A stretch of 34,092 bases of DNA from JBEKTY01 sp049515555 (lineage in GTDB: Bacteria; Planctomycetota; Planctomycetia; Pirellulales; Thermoguttaceae), in contig JBEKTY010000099.1 of NCBI GenBank assembly GCA_049515555.1, positions 1-34,092 on the forward strand. Direction: 5' to 3'. Every line of letters begins with the position of its first letter. Within the stretch, counting starts at the first letter, position 1. A program made the translations under genes and the position numbers. Positions 1-7,861 of this stretch are shown here, in pieces. The notes beneath the pieces are model-generated. The model was not told where the DNA came from and made no database searches. It was given only the letters and a program-made list of their open reading frames with translations.

Positions 1-457
1 ACATAAATATAACAGAACTGGCGGTGCGTTGCAAGAGGTCTTCGAATGCGAATATGCCCTCGGTCAATGAACGAGCGATAACCAGGGGCAAAATGAGCAC
101 TTACGGCTTCAGGGCCGAGCTAGTTGCGGAACTGCTGCCGCGCGTGACCGACCCTGCCCCAAGTGACCCGTGTGGCAGTGCTAGCGCTGATTCGGCGCTA
201 ACAGCAGATCGCGCAAGTGCAATAGGGGAGAGGGGTATTCAGGGCCCGGGCGGCAGGACGTTTGATGTAACTCCTAAACCCTTGCCGGACAATAGATTAG
301 CCGACCCCCGTGGCACAAAGCCGGCTTGCCTACCACCCGCAATGGTGGCATGTTACCATATCCCTTGTGCCGGCGCATAGAAACGAGCTGGGGATGGGCT
401 GGGCGTACCGCTGGCGGGCTGTCGCCTTCGCTTTGGGGACGGCTTGGGCAAGTGTGC
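1..457. other. No confident gene at left edge
   Basis: No reading frame here has recognisable domains or a convincing ribosome site. An open frame at 24-380 (+) gives a 118-residue low-complexity product that I do not recognise. Bases 300-352 carry a degenerate repeat containing CCGGCTTGCC, a string also found in the inverted repeat at 11061-11115. The segment may hold the edge of an island that continues outside the window. Confidence 0.4.
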
Positions 458-666
458 CTAGTGGGTCGGCACCATGATTGGGTCGTCAAGTTGGTATTCG
501 TAGCGCGGGTAGGGCCACCACGATTGTTTGCCCGCCGGTTCGCCGGCTTTTAGACCTAGTCGCAGCGAGTCGGCATACTCTTCCACCAGAACCAACGTCG
601 GGTCGAGTCGAAGGGCCTCTTCGCAATCGTTGAGCCCCCGGCGGAACAACCTGTCAGCCTCCCCCC
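458..666 (-). pseudogene. Out-of-frame C-terminal continuation of the TPR protein
   Basis: In this frame the translation contains EADRLFRRGLNDCEEALRLD, a normal TPR helix pair ending, then a tail to a stop at 458 (PIMVPTH). It reads as the natural end of the preceding TPR gene once a one-base slip at the C6 run (661-666) is allowed. It could be a real frameshift, a slippage site, or a base-calling error in a homopolymer. Confidence 0.6.
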
Positions 667-1503
667 GTGCCACTCCTTTGCTTCGTGCGCCGATTCTATC
701 CCCCACGCAAGTGCGCAGCGGGCACGCCGGAAACGGAGGGAGCCATTACCTGGGGCGATTCGCACCGCCTCGTCGAAGTTCGCCATCGCTTGTTCAAAGA
801 ACTTTTGATTAGCGTATATTGCGCCGCGCGCAGCGTATAGGAAGGCGTCACCAGGGGTGATTCGCACCGCTTCGTCTAAACTGGCCATGGCCTGTGCAAA
901 ACGTTTCTGATTCACGTAAACTGCGGCGCGCGTAACGTAGGCGCGTGTGTCGCGCGGGTTCAAAGCAATCGCAGTTGTGCAATCGGCAATAGCCGACTGA
1001 GCGCTACGATTCCAGTAGTACGCTTCGCCCCGTTGCGAATAGGCCCTTGCGTTTCGCGGGTTCCGCTGGATAGCGGCTGTGAACTCCAAGATTGCCAAGT
1101 CCCAATCTGATTTCCGTAGGGCCTCAGAGCCTTTAGTCATGTGCTCGTCTTCTCGGTCGTTGCGCTGTGGGGCCACTGACACGCCAGCCACCTCGGCGGT
1201 CGCGAGTCGCTTGCCTCCGTCGTCATGCGACAGTTGCGGGGGCGGCACAACCCTATCTGTCGCGTCGCCCAACGTCTCCAGATTCCGCCTTGCGTGGTCC
1301 GCATGGCTTCCCAACCCAGCGAAAGCGACCACCAGTAGATTGACCGCGAGATACGCGCCGCAAACGACCAGCAACTTGCCCTTCCACCCCAGCGCCTCCC
1401 AGCCGGAGGCGAGCGCGCGGCCGATCCGTACCGGAATCGGTGCGGGCGCGAACCCTGGGGGCAGCGGCGGCGGTTGGCCTCGGGGATCATCTGACGCGGC
1501 CAT
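556..1503 (-). CDS. TPR-repeat membrane protein (frameshifted near its 3' end)
   Basis: The start chosen is the ATG at 1503 (MAASDDPRG); an upstream ATG at 1530 is also possible. A proline-rich cytoplasmic N-terminus leads to one membrane segment (LLVVCGAYLAVNLLVVAFAG, about residues 42-61). A linker and three to four TPR units follow (EFTAAIQRNPRNARAYSQRG, then repeats ending in ALNP, RITP and RIAP). TPR arrays bind proteins; the partner is unknown. The frame leaves TPR character after about base 667 and runs to an unrelated stop at 556, while the expected TPR sequence continues in another frame (458-666). The switch lies at a run of six C (661-666). The gene is divergent from the TIR gene, 194 bp away, so a shared promoter region and a functional link are possible but unproven. 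Confidence 0.7.
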   Translation of the reverse strand: MAASDDPRGQPPPLPPGFAPAPIPVRIGRALASGWEALGWKGKLLVVCGAYLAVNLLVVAFAGLGSHADHARRNLETLGDATDRVVPPPQLSHDDGGKRLATAEVAGVSVAPQRNDREDEHMTKGSEALRKSDWDLAILEFTAAIQRNPRNARAYSQRGEAYYWNRSAQSAIADCTTAIALNPRDTRAYVTRAAVYVNQKRFAQAMASLDEAVRITPGDAFLYAARGAIYANQKFFEQAMANFDEAVRIAPGNGSLRFRRARCALAWGIESAHEAKEWHGGRLTGCSAGGSTIAKRPFDSTRRWFWWKSMPTRCD

Positions 1504-1697
1504 AGCAATTTCCCCAAAGATGCCCCCCATTTTACGGCCACGGTACTGCCGTTGCAATCCTAGCGCGCAGAAGTAGAATCGAGAGGGACTCGGGACGGCC
1601 GGCCAGCTACCGGCCGCGGACCCCGGCGGCGCTGCGCCTCACCTGCCTTTCGCGCGGCGCTGCCGGTGGTCCGCCCGATGGGAAAGGCAGGGTTCTT

Positions 1698-3089
1698 GTG
1701 CCCGATCCGAAGAAAACGCTGGACGAATTTGCCGGCGCTCTGGCGACCATTACGTCTCTGATGACGACGATGTTTTGGGTCGTACCGTTGGCGATGAAAG
1801 AAGAGGATTCGCAACCGGAGTCGGAGCACAGGGCGCGATTCAATGCGTTATCCGGGAAGCTGTCGGTTGCGCGCCGGTTGCTCGATGACCTGGCAGCGGA
1901 TGTTGCGGCCCATATAGTTGCGCCATCGAAACAGACCGGCACGGAATGGGTGCTGGGGGTGCTGAAGTTGGCCGACCGCGCGTGTAGTTTCGCCAGCGAT
2001 GCAGATATGTCATGCCTTATGTTCAATGCGGACACTTTTGAAACAGTCTGTCAGCGCCATGATTATGAACGGGTTTATCGCGGTCTTGAGGAGGCGTCAG
2101 CCCACTCGCGCCGTGCGGCTGCGCTGCTCCCGCGCGAGGCCCCGGCAACCGAACCACCCTTGGACGGCAAGGGGAACAGCCAAAACGACACCACGGGGCT
2201 ACGGGCCGAACCGGCGGCCAGCGAGTCTGAGCCCGCCGACCCTGAGAACGGTTCCGAATTGGCGAAAGCGTTGCAACAGATGGCGGCGTCGCCTGGGAAG
2301 ATCCGGGAAGGCTTGGCGGAATTGGATCGAATTAAGGAGGCCACACGGCACGCCTGGCGGGTCCGTTTTCCGACAATTCCTTACTCTGATCTTGCGTTCA
2401 ACGATTGGATGGCCGTGCAAGGTTTCACCCGTCCGAAAATACTCGCGATGCCAGACGACGAGAGCATCCAGTTGCCTAAGCGGCTGTTGGACTTGTTATC
2501 AGGCGAGCCTTCGTTAGAACGTGGTGCCGATCCCCAGGCGACCGACGGGGCGGCGGGGCAGGGCAACAACCTGGCGGCGGGCGATGGGACGGACCAACGC
2601 GATCGGAACGGCAAGACCGGCTCGACACCGTCACAAAACGACGGCATTTGGGCAGGAGACGAAACCAAGAATTACTACGACGTGTTCCTGGCCCACAACA
2701 GCAAGGACGGGCAAGCGGTCCTGGCAATTAAGGAACAACTGGAGCGGCGGTACATCCGTACTTGGCTCTATTCGGAGCAAGTTCCTCCTGGCCGCTGGTT
2801 TCAGGACGTGATCCAGGCCGCCATCTCCAAAGTCAAGTCCGCTGCTGTTTTCCTCGGACCGCACGGCGTGGGCAAGTGGCAGGCGGTGGATCTGCGGAGC
2901 TTCATCAGCCAGTGTGTGCGGCGAGACATCCCGGTGATACCCGTTCTGCTACCCGGCGTTGACACCGTACCGAACAGCCTCCTGTTCCTGTCGGAATTCG
3001 GCTGGGTGAAGTTCACGGAACGGTTGGATGAAAAGGACGCAATTGACCAGCTGGAATGGGGGATCACGGGAAAAAAGCCCGCGGCTTGA
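1698..3089 (+). CDS. TIR-domain protein, possible NADase effector
   Basis: 463 residues with a GTG start; a purine-rich GGCAGGG lies just upstream. Residues about 327-455 form a TIR domain: box 1 YDVFLAHNSKD, a central VPPGRWFQDVIQAAI segment, AAVFLGPHGVGKW and the IPVIPVLLPG strand. This resembles bacterial TIR_2 domains, many of which hydrolyse NAD+ or make cyclic ADP-ribose signals. The helix that normally carries the catalytic glutamate (W-x-x-x-E) reads W-Q-A-V-D, so Asp398 stands where Glu is expected. The N-terminal 330 residues are mostly helical, with a low-complexity linker at about residues 270-320. I do not recognise a named domain there; it may be a sensor or adaptor. It lies 122 bp upstream of the RES toxin on the same strand. 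The TIR call is firm; NADase activity is inference. Confidence 0.85.
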   Translation: MPDPKKTLDEFAGALATITSLMTTMFWVVPLAMKEEDSQPESEHRARFNALSGKLSVARRLLDDLAADVAAHIVAPSKQTGTEWVLGVLKLADRACSFASDADMSCLMFNADTFETVCQRHDYERVYRGLEEASAHSRRAAALLPREAPATEPPLDGKGNSQNDTTGLRAEPAASESEPADPENGSELAKALQQMAASPGKIREGLAELDRIKEATRHAWRVRFPTIPYSDLAFNDWMAVQGFTRPKILAMPDDESIQLPKRLLDLLSGEPSLERGADPQATDGAAGQGNNLAAGDGTDQRDRNGKTGSTPSQNDGIWAGDETKNYYDVFLAHNSKDGQAVLAIKEQLERRYIRTWLYSEQVPPGRWFQDVIQAAISKVKSAAVFLGPHGVGKWQAVDLRSFISQCVRRDIPVIPVLLPGVDTVPNSLLFLSEFGWVKFTERLDEKDAIDQLEWGITGKKPAA

Positions 3090-3211
3090 TTCTCGCCCAT
3101 TCGGCTCGGGCCGGATCGGCCGAGTTGTTCACCGCTCACGCCGACCGGCGCGGGCCGACCCGAACATCAAAGAACGGAAGGCGAACGCGTACTGACGTTG
3201 AGAAGTGATTC

Positions 3212-3799
3212 ATGGCACTCACACCGCATCCGAAGCTCGATGAACTGCGAAGGGCGTTGCAACGGTGCCTCCCTCTGGCGCACGCCACGACGAGAATAGT
3301 GTACCGGTCGACATCGGTCGATTATGCGACTTCGGGAGACCTTTTGACAGGCGCGGGCAGCAAACGGAACGGCGGCAGGTGGAATCCTATGGGGAGCTTT
3401 GAAACGATCTATGCCAGCACTATGCCGGATACGGCTATGGACGAATCAATTGCCCACCACCGTTACTTCGGAATACCGATCCAAAACGCCTTCCCCCGAG
3501 TCTTCGTGGCGATCGATGCGAAATTGAGCAAAGTCTTGGACTTGACGAATGGGAAAGTACGTCGACAGCTTCGAGTCTCCCTGGCTAATATAATCAGTGA
3601 AGACTGGCGAAAGGAACAAGACCAGGGAAGGGAGTCCCTAACCCAAACGATTGGCCGTGTTGCGTTTGAGAACGGCTTAGAGGCTCTTCTAGTTCCTTCG
3701 GCAGCATGTAGCAACGGGGAGGGCATGATCATATTTCCAGCCAATCTCAAGAGGATCAGCGAACTGGTGATCCTCAACGCATCGGCTCTTCCCAGCTAA
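3212..3799 (+). CDS. RES-domain toxin (NAD+-degrading family)
   Basis: 195 residues, a usual length for RES toxins. Family signatures are VYR (Arg32), the loop SKRNGGRWNP (residues 50-59), IYAS, MDESIAHH (Glu78) and VPSAA (Ser162). These give the Arg-Glu-Ser set after which the family is named. Characterised members (MbcT, ParT, Res of RES-Xre pairs) degrade or phosphorolyse NAD+ and stop growth unless bound by an Xre/DUF2384 antitoxin. The matching antitoxin gene lies 7 bp beyond this stop but on the opposite strand, so the pair is convergent instead of the usual antitoxin-first operon. The upstream sequence GAGAAG is a weak ribosome site. Co-transcription with the TIR gene is possible. Confidence 0.88.
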   Translation: MALTPHPKLDELRRALQRCLPLAHATTRIVYRSTSVDYATSGDLLTGAGSKRNGGRWNPMGSFETIYASTMPDTAMDESIAHHRYFGIPIQNAFPRVFVAIDAKLSKVLDLTNGKVRRQLRVSLANIISEDWRKEQDQGRESLTQTIGRVAFENGLEALLVPSAACSNGEGMIIFPANLKRISELVILNASALPS

Positions 3800-3806
3800 C
3801 CCTCCC

Positions 3807-4142
3807 TCAGGAAGAGACTCCTGACTCCAGAAAGAAAATCATTCGCCATATACGATCCATCTCTCCCCGTTCGATGACCTCCAGAGGCTTAAGCCCGTCA
3901 AAAGCGTCGCTGGGAGCTTCCAGCCATGTACCAACGAAGCTCGGGTCCATAACTTTCGCAAGTGCTCGATGAAGCCGCATGATTTCTCGCATTCTTGCCT
4001 GACTGCCTGGAGCAAGCCTCCTTCCCGATTCCCAATCAGCAATTGATCGTTCCGAGAAGCCGATCAAGCGGGAGAAAATCTTCCGGCTGACGCCGAGACT
4101 GCTGCGAATTTCACGTACATTCATGGTAGTCTTGGCAGGCAT
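3807..4142 (-). CDS. Xre/MbcA/ParS-type antitoxin (DUF2384-like C-terminus)
   Basis: 111 residues. Residues about 10-43 form an Xre-like helix-turn-helix (SLGVSRKIFSRLIGFSERSI followed by WESG). The C-terminal part (FDGLKPLEVIERGEMDRIW, about residues 80-98) matches the toxin-binding region of MbcA/ParS/Xre antitoxins, which blocks the RES active site. The start is the ATG at 4142; an internal ATG at 4124 (MNVREIRSS) is an alternative, and neither has a strong Shine-Dalgarno sequence. It is convergent with the RES gene with 7 bp between the stops. It therefore has its own promoter in the AT-richer DNA at 4143-4280, and the two transcripts may overlap at their 3' ends. Confidence 0.85.
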   Translation of the reverse strand: MPAKTTMNVREIRSSLGVSRKIFSRLIGFSERSIADWESGRRLAPGSQARMREIMRLHRALAKVMDPSFVGTWLEAPSDAFDGLKPLEVIERGEMDRIWRMIFFLESGVSS

Positions 4143-4576
4143 AACTCAACTGCTTTGCATTCTTCTTGCGGGTTGGTTCCACAACAAATTTGAGTCATTC
4201 GCAACCACTTCAAGTCACGCAAAGCCAGTTGATGGAGCGAAATGTTGGGCTATGCGATGACTGGGGGAGCTAACTAGCGTGTTTGCAGGGCCCCCCTTAC
4301 TCCATACGACCAAGTATACATGTTCTCTTGACGAACTTCAAGCACGTCTTCATGAATTTATGCATGCGAAACTGCCTGGGACACTTCAGAAGGAGGTGGG
4401 ATACACTCTAAAGTTGGCAAGTGGTGCCCACGAATCTGAGAATCCTTACGTGTCAAGGACATGTGACTTCGTTGACCCACAGATTCGCCCTAAAATTCGC
4501 CCAGCACAAAGGTCGAGTAGAGGGCACTATCTCGCTGAAACAACGTAAGTGCCTAATCTCTAAGGATTTGAGTAGA
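4143..4576. other. AT-richer gap with no confident gene
   Basis: Visibly lower in GC than the genes to the right. An open frame at 4279-4548 (+) encodes 89 residues (LDELQARLHEFMHAKLPG) without recognisable family or ribosome site; it may be a gene remnant or chance. The antitoxin promoter should be in the left part. The composition and the position next to a tRNA 3' end fit the edge of a transferred island. Confidence 0.35.
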
Positions 4577-4613
4577 ACAAAGAAACGAAGAAAGCCCGCG
4601 TGAAACGGGCTTT
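4577..4613 (-). terminator. Rho-independent terminator after tRNA-Glu
   Basis: On the minus strand an AAAGCCCG / CGGGCTTT stem (4591-4613) is followed by a T-rich run (CTTCGTTTCTTTGT). It begins 4 bp past the tRNA 3' end, as expected for tRNA transcript termination. Confidence 0.8.
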
Positions 4614-4616
4614 GAG

Positions 4617-4689
4617 TACCCCCTAGGGGAGTCGAACCCCTGTCGTCGGACTGAGAATCCGATGTCCTGGGCCACTAGACGAAGGGGGC
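4617..4689 (-). tRNA. tRNA-Glu (anticodon CUC)
   Basis: A full cloverleaf reads on the minus strand. The acceptor arm is GCCCCCT with AGGGGGT (a G-U pair at 1-72), with discriminator A. The D arm contains GTCTAGTGGCCCAGGAC. The anticodon stem TCGGA/TCCGA carries the loop TTCTCAG, giving anticodon CTC. The T arm is GGGGT-TCGACTC-CCCTA. The 3' CCA is not encoded. tRNA 3' ends are common integration sites, and the accessory segment 1-4600 lies on that side. No second copy of the tRNA end was seen in the window. Confidence 0.95.
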
Positions 4690-4760
4690 GGATAGTCCTC
4701 CGGAGGGCTGGTCCCATTCTCGCGCGGCGAAAACCGGGCCGGTCCCCCGCCAAACGCTTA

Positions 4761-4789
4761 TTCTTACCCCGCAGGGCCGAAATTGTCAA
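4761..4789 (-). promoter_or_regulatory. Sigma-70-like promoter of tRNA-Glu
   Basis: On the minus strand, TTGACA (4784-4789) and TAAGAA (4761-4766) are separated by 17 bp, close to the housekeeping consensus. The predicted start lies about 65 bp before the tRNA. The -35 box overlaps the stop codon of the kinase gene. Confidence 0.7.
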
Positions 4790-6357
4790 CCCTCGGGCCG
4801 GAACTGCTCCTTCAGCCACTGTTCCCATTGGGCGGAGGTCTGGGGGGCGAGCTCCGAGCGGTTCTTCTCGATCACGTACTCCAGCATTCGGCCCATCTGC
4901 CGGTCCCGCAGGCTCTGACGGATGTGCAACAACTGCTCCAGCACGCCGGCCGACTCGCGGAACTTGCCCTGAAAGCAGAGGACCCCGCACTTGCCGGCCA
5001 GCCCGAAGGCCTGGAATTCCTTGTCCTGGTCCGAGACCGCGGCCAGTTCGTCGAAGACGGCCATGGCGCGGGGGTAATCTCGCTCGCGGAGATAGATGCG
5101 GGCCAGTTGTTGCTTCGCCCGCAGCACATAGTACTCCTTTTCCGGGAAGTACTCGATGACGCTCCGCCAGGCTTCTTCGGTTCCGATCTGGCTGGCGTAG
5201 TACCATTGGCGGACGACGGTCGGCTGTTTGGCGATTTGCGGCTGGGCGTGGGGCGCGGGCAGCAGCGGCGGCTGCCGCACGGCGGCCCAGGTCGTCAGTC
5301 CGGCCAGGAGGAACACCGCCAGCATGGCCGCGGCCAGCAGCAGCCGGTCGCGGCGGCGGGGCGCGGCGGCCGCGCTCTTCATGGCCTGCTCGAGTTGCCG
5401 GGTGGCGGGGATCCGCGGATCGGCCAGCGGCTCGACGCCCACGGTCGCCCATTGATCCAACTCGGCGCTGGAATCGTGGGGACAGTATTCCAGGTGGATG
5501 CGGTACAGCTCGCGGAGCAGCTCCCGCGGCGATTGCCAGCGGCGCTGGGGGTCCTTGGCCAGCATCAGGTGCACGACGCGGCACAGCGCCGGGGGCAGAT
5601 CGGGCCGTTGGTCTTCCAGCGGGGGGGGCGCCTTCTTCATGTGCTGCACGGCCACGGCCAGGGCCGTATCGCCCACGAACGGCGTGCAGCCCGCCAACAT
5701 CTGGTAACACGTCACGCCGAAGGAGTACAGGTCGCTGCGGCAATCCAGGGGCTTGCCCTCGACCTGCTCGGGGCTCATGTACAGCGGCGTGCCCATGGTG
5801 ATGCCGATCTGCGTCAGATCGGTGGCGTTGGTTTCGCGGGCGATGCGAGCCAGGCCGAAGTCGGCCACTTTCACCTCGCCCGCAGTGGTGAGCAGGATGT
5901 TCTCCGGCTTGATGTCGCGGTGGACCACGCCCTCCTCGGCGGCTTTGCACAGTGCGGCGGCCACCTGGCGCATGATGCCCAGCGCGGCGGAGAGCTTGGG
6001 GGGGCCGTGGCGGGCCAGCCAGTCGCGGAGGTTCAGGCCCTGCACGTACTCCTGGACAATGTAGTGCAGCCCCTCGACGTGCCCCACCTCGTGGATCTGC
6101 ACGATGTTGGCGTGCACCAGCGACGCGGCGGCCTGCGCCTCGCGCTCGAACCGCTTCAAGTAAATCTGGTTGTTGGCCAGCTCCGGCTTGAGGATCTTGA
6201 CGGCCACCCAGCGTGTCAACCGGGGCTGCTCGGCCAGATAGACTTCGGCCATGGCGCCGCGTCCGAGGCGGCGCAGGAAATGAAACTCGCCGATCTGCCG
6301 GCCGGAGAGATCGACACTGCCGCCGGGTTCAGTGGGCTTCGCTGCGGCGTCGCTCAT
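4786..6357 (-). CDS. Membrane-anchored Ser/Thr protein kinase (Hanks type)
   Basis: 523 residues from the ATG at 6357 (MSDAAAK); an upstream GTG at 6393 is less likely. Kinase motifs come in order: glycine loop LGRGAMAEVYLAE, VAVKIL (Lys54), VVHRDIKPEN (Asp148), ADFGLARI and the activation segment end GTPLYMSPEQ. All catalytic residues are present. One membrane segment (LLLAAAMLAVFLLAGLTTWA, about residues 337-356) follows. An outer C-terminal part with TPR-like helices (YYVLRAKQQLARIYLRERDY) ends the protein. This is the PknB-like layout: cytoplasmic kinase, single membrane anchor, external sensor or protein-binding region. It lies 91 bp downstream of the J-like protein gene on the same strand, so the two are probably co-transcribed and may work together. 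Confidence 0.93.
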   Translation of the reverse strand: MSDAAAKPTEPGGSVDLSGRQIGEFHFLRRLGRGAMAEVYLAEQPRLTRWVAVKILKPELANNQIYLKRFEREAQAAASLVHANIVQIHEVGHVEGLHYIVQEYVQGLNLRDWLARHGPPKLSAALGIMRQVAAALCKAAEEGVVHRDIKPENILLTTAGEVKVADFGLARIARETNATDLTQIGITMGTPLYMSPEQVEGKPLDCRSDLYSFGVTCYQMLAGCTPFVGDTALAVAVQHMKKAPPPLEDQRPDLPPALCRVVHLMLAKDPQRRWQSPRELLRELYRIHLEYCPHDSSAELDQWATVGVEPLADPRIPATRQLEQAMKSAAAAPRRRDRLLLAAAMLAVFLLAGLTTWAAVRQPPLLPAPHAQPQIAKQPTVVRQWYYASQIGTEEAWRSVIEYFPEKEYYVLRAKQQLARIYLRERDYPRAMAVFDELAAVSDQDKEFQAFGLAGKCGVLCFQGKFRESAGVLEQLLHIRQSLRDRQMGRMLEYVIEKNRSELAPQTSAQWEQWLKEQFRPEG

Positions 6358-6448
6358 GGGCAGCCTGCGGGTGACAGGTCCGATTCGTGCCACGCACCCG
6401 TCGGACCGCTCGGAGTGCGTCGATCGTCAACGGACCTGCCCGGGGGCG

Positions 6449-7861
6449 TTAACCCCTTGGTATGTCAGGCATGCCGATGGCGTCGTCCCGCACCGGGTCC
6501 TTGTCGCTCTGCCGGAGGGGTGGCGGGCTGTTCACGTCGGGGGCGGTGCGGTCGGGCTGAAAACGGTTGTCCAGCGGGGGGGCCAGCGGGGAATCATCGC
6601 CGGCCGAGCCGCCCGAGCGGGTCCGCCGGCCCGGCCGCGCGACCCCGTCTATGGGCCCCAGAGGCCCCAGGGCCGGCCCGCCGGCGTGCTTGCCCCGGCC
6701 ATCGGCGGGCTTGCCCTTAACGCCGGCGTTCTTCTTTCCGCCGTCAGGAATGAACGGCAACTTGTGCGGCGTGGACCCCGCGTCCTTGAACTCATTCCAG
6801 CCGTGCCCCTCGGTGTCCAGACTGTTGGCGATCAGCCACACGAAGAACAGCAAGGCGACCGCCCCGAGGATGATGCCGGCGGTGACCATCTCCTTGTTGT
6901 AGTTCTTTTTCTGCGTCCGCTTCCGTTTGAAATAGGACCGTACGAAACGGTCCGGCTCGGTCTGCGGCTCGGGCGGGGCGGCGTCGGGTGGCGACTCGGC
7001 CGGCCCCGGTGCGATGGCCGGCCACGCACCGGCCGGACCATTACCTGCCGATGTGGCAAAGGGCGCCGGGCGGCCCATGACCATCGCCGGGACCGCGGGC
7101 AGGGGCAGCGGGGCGGCCAGGGGCATGGATTCGGCCAGTGGCATTGGACCCGCTGCGGCGAACTGCCCAGGCATCGGATAGGACGCAGACGCCGGCATCG
7201 GGCTCTGCCCGAAGCCGGGCGCCGGCCCAAAGCCGGGGGCCTGAGCGAAGCCGGCCATCGGCCCGGGACCAAACTGGGAGCCAAGCATTGGACCGGGCAT
7301 CGGGTCGGGCATGGGACCTGACATCGAACCGGGCATTGGACCCTGCATCGGGCCCTGCATCGGACCGGGCATCGGACCGGGCATTTGGCCGGGCGTGGGC
7401 CCGAACATGGGCATCTGGGGCGGCGCACCCGGCGGCGGCATAAGAGCCACGCCGGCCGGCAGACCACCATTGGCGTCGGTGGCCATGGGGCCGGCGCCGG
7501 CCGTAGGCCCGCCGCCAAAGTCCACCGCTGGATATCCCCCCGGCGGCGGCGGCACCGCCGTGACCACCCGTTCCGATCGAAACGCCAGCGACTGCTGCAA
7601 CTGCGCGTCGTAGTTCGCCTTCTGCTGCGGGTCGAGCAAACAGTCGCGGGCACTGCCCAGCTCGTTGAGAAGCGGCTGGCAGAGTTCGGCAAAGCGGCCC
7701 GATTGGAAGCTCATCACGTGGGCCATCTGCCGGTCGGCGGCCTGCACGATCACCTCGGGATTGCCTTCCAGCAGGACGAGCCCCAGCAGGCGATAGAGGT
7801 TGGGCGGCTGTTCGTGGGGCGGGATTCCTAGCCAGTTCTGGTACGGATCGAAGGACGACAT
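6449..7861 (-). CDS. Planctomycete J-like domain membrane protein with Gly-Pro-Met repeats
   Basis: 470 residues. The N-terminus (DPYQNWLGIPPHEQPPNLYR, then AADRQMAHV and CLLDPQQKANYDAQL) is a domain common in planctomycete kinase-linked proteins. It looks like a degenerate DnaJ-type helix bundle ending in the typical KxxYD. Residues about 150-200 are a tandem of Gly-Pro-Met units (GQMPGPMPGPMQGPMQGPM), encoded by a 12-bp repeat at about 7270-7400. A longer Pro/Gly/Ala/Met-rich linker runs to a basic stretch (KRKRTQKKNYNKE) and one membrane helix (IILGAVALLFFVWLIANSL). A Pro/Gly/Lys/Asp-rich tail follows. GAGGTAAGG lies just before the ATG. A scaffold or chaperone-like role beside the kinase is inference. 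Confidence 0.8.
   Translation of the reverse strand: MSSFDPYQNWLGIPPHEQPPNLYRLLGLVLLEGNPEVIVQAADRQMAHVMSFQSGRFAELCQPLLNELGSARDCLLDPQQKANYDAQLQQSLAFRSERVVTAVPPPPGGYPAVDFGGGPTAGAGPMATDANGGLPAGVALMPPPGAPPQMPMFGPTPGQMPGPMPGPMQGPMQGPMPGSMSGPMPDPMPGPMLGSQFGPGPMAGFAQAPGFGPAPGFGQSPMPASASYPMPGQFAAAGPMPLAESMPLAAPLPLPAVPAMVMGRPAPFATSAGNGPAGAWPAIAPGPAESPPDAAPPEPQTEPDRFVRSYFKRKRTQKKNYNKEMVTAGIILGAVALLFFVWLIANSLDTEGHGWNEFKDAGSTPHKLPFIPDGGKKNAGVKGKPADGRGKHAGGPALGPLGPIDGVARPGRRTRSGGSAGDDSPLAPPLDNRFQPDRTAPDVNSPPPLRQSDKDPVRDDAIGMPDIPRG

Noticed and set aside
24..380. Plus-strand open frame at the left edge
   Set aside because: Low-complexity translation, GTG start without ribosome site, and no recognisable family.
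4279..4548. 89-codon plus-strand open frame between antitoxin and tRNA
   Set aside because: It has no family motif and no Shine-Dalgarno. It could be a remnant, but cannot be supported as a gene.
4783..6720. Long plus-strand open frame over the kinase gene
   Set aside because: It is a shadow of the high-GC kinase and J-like genes on the other strand and has no family motifs.
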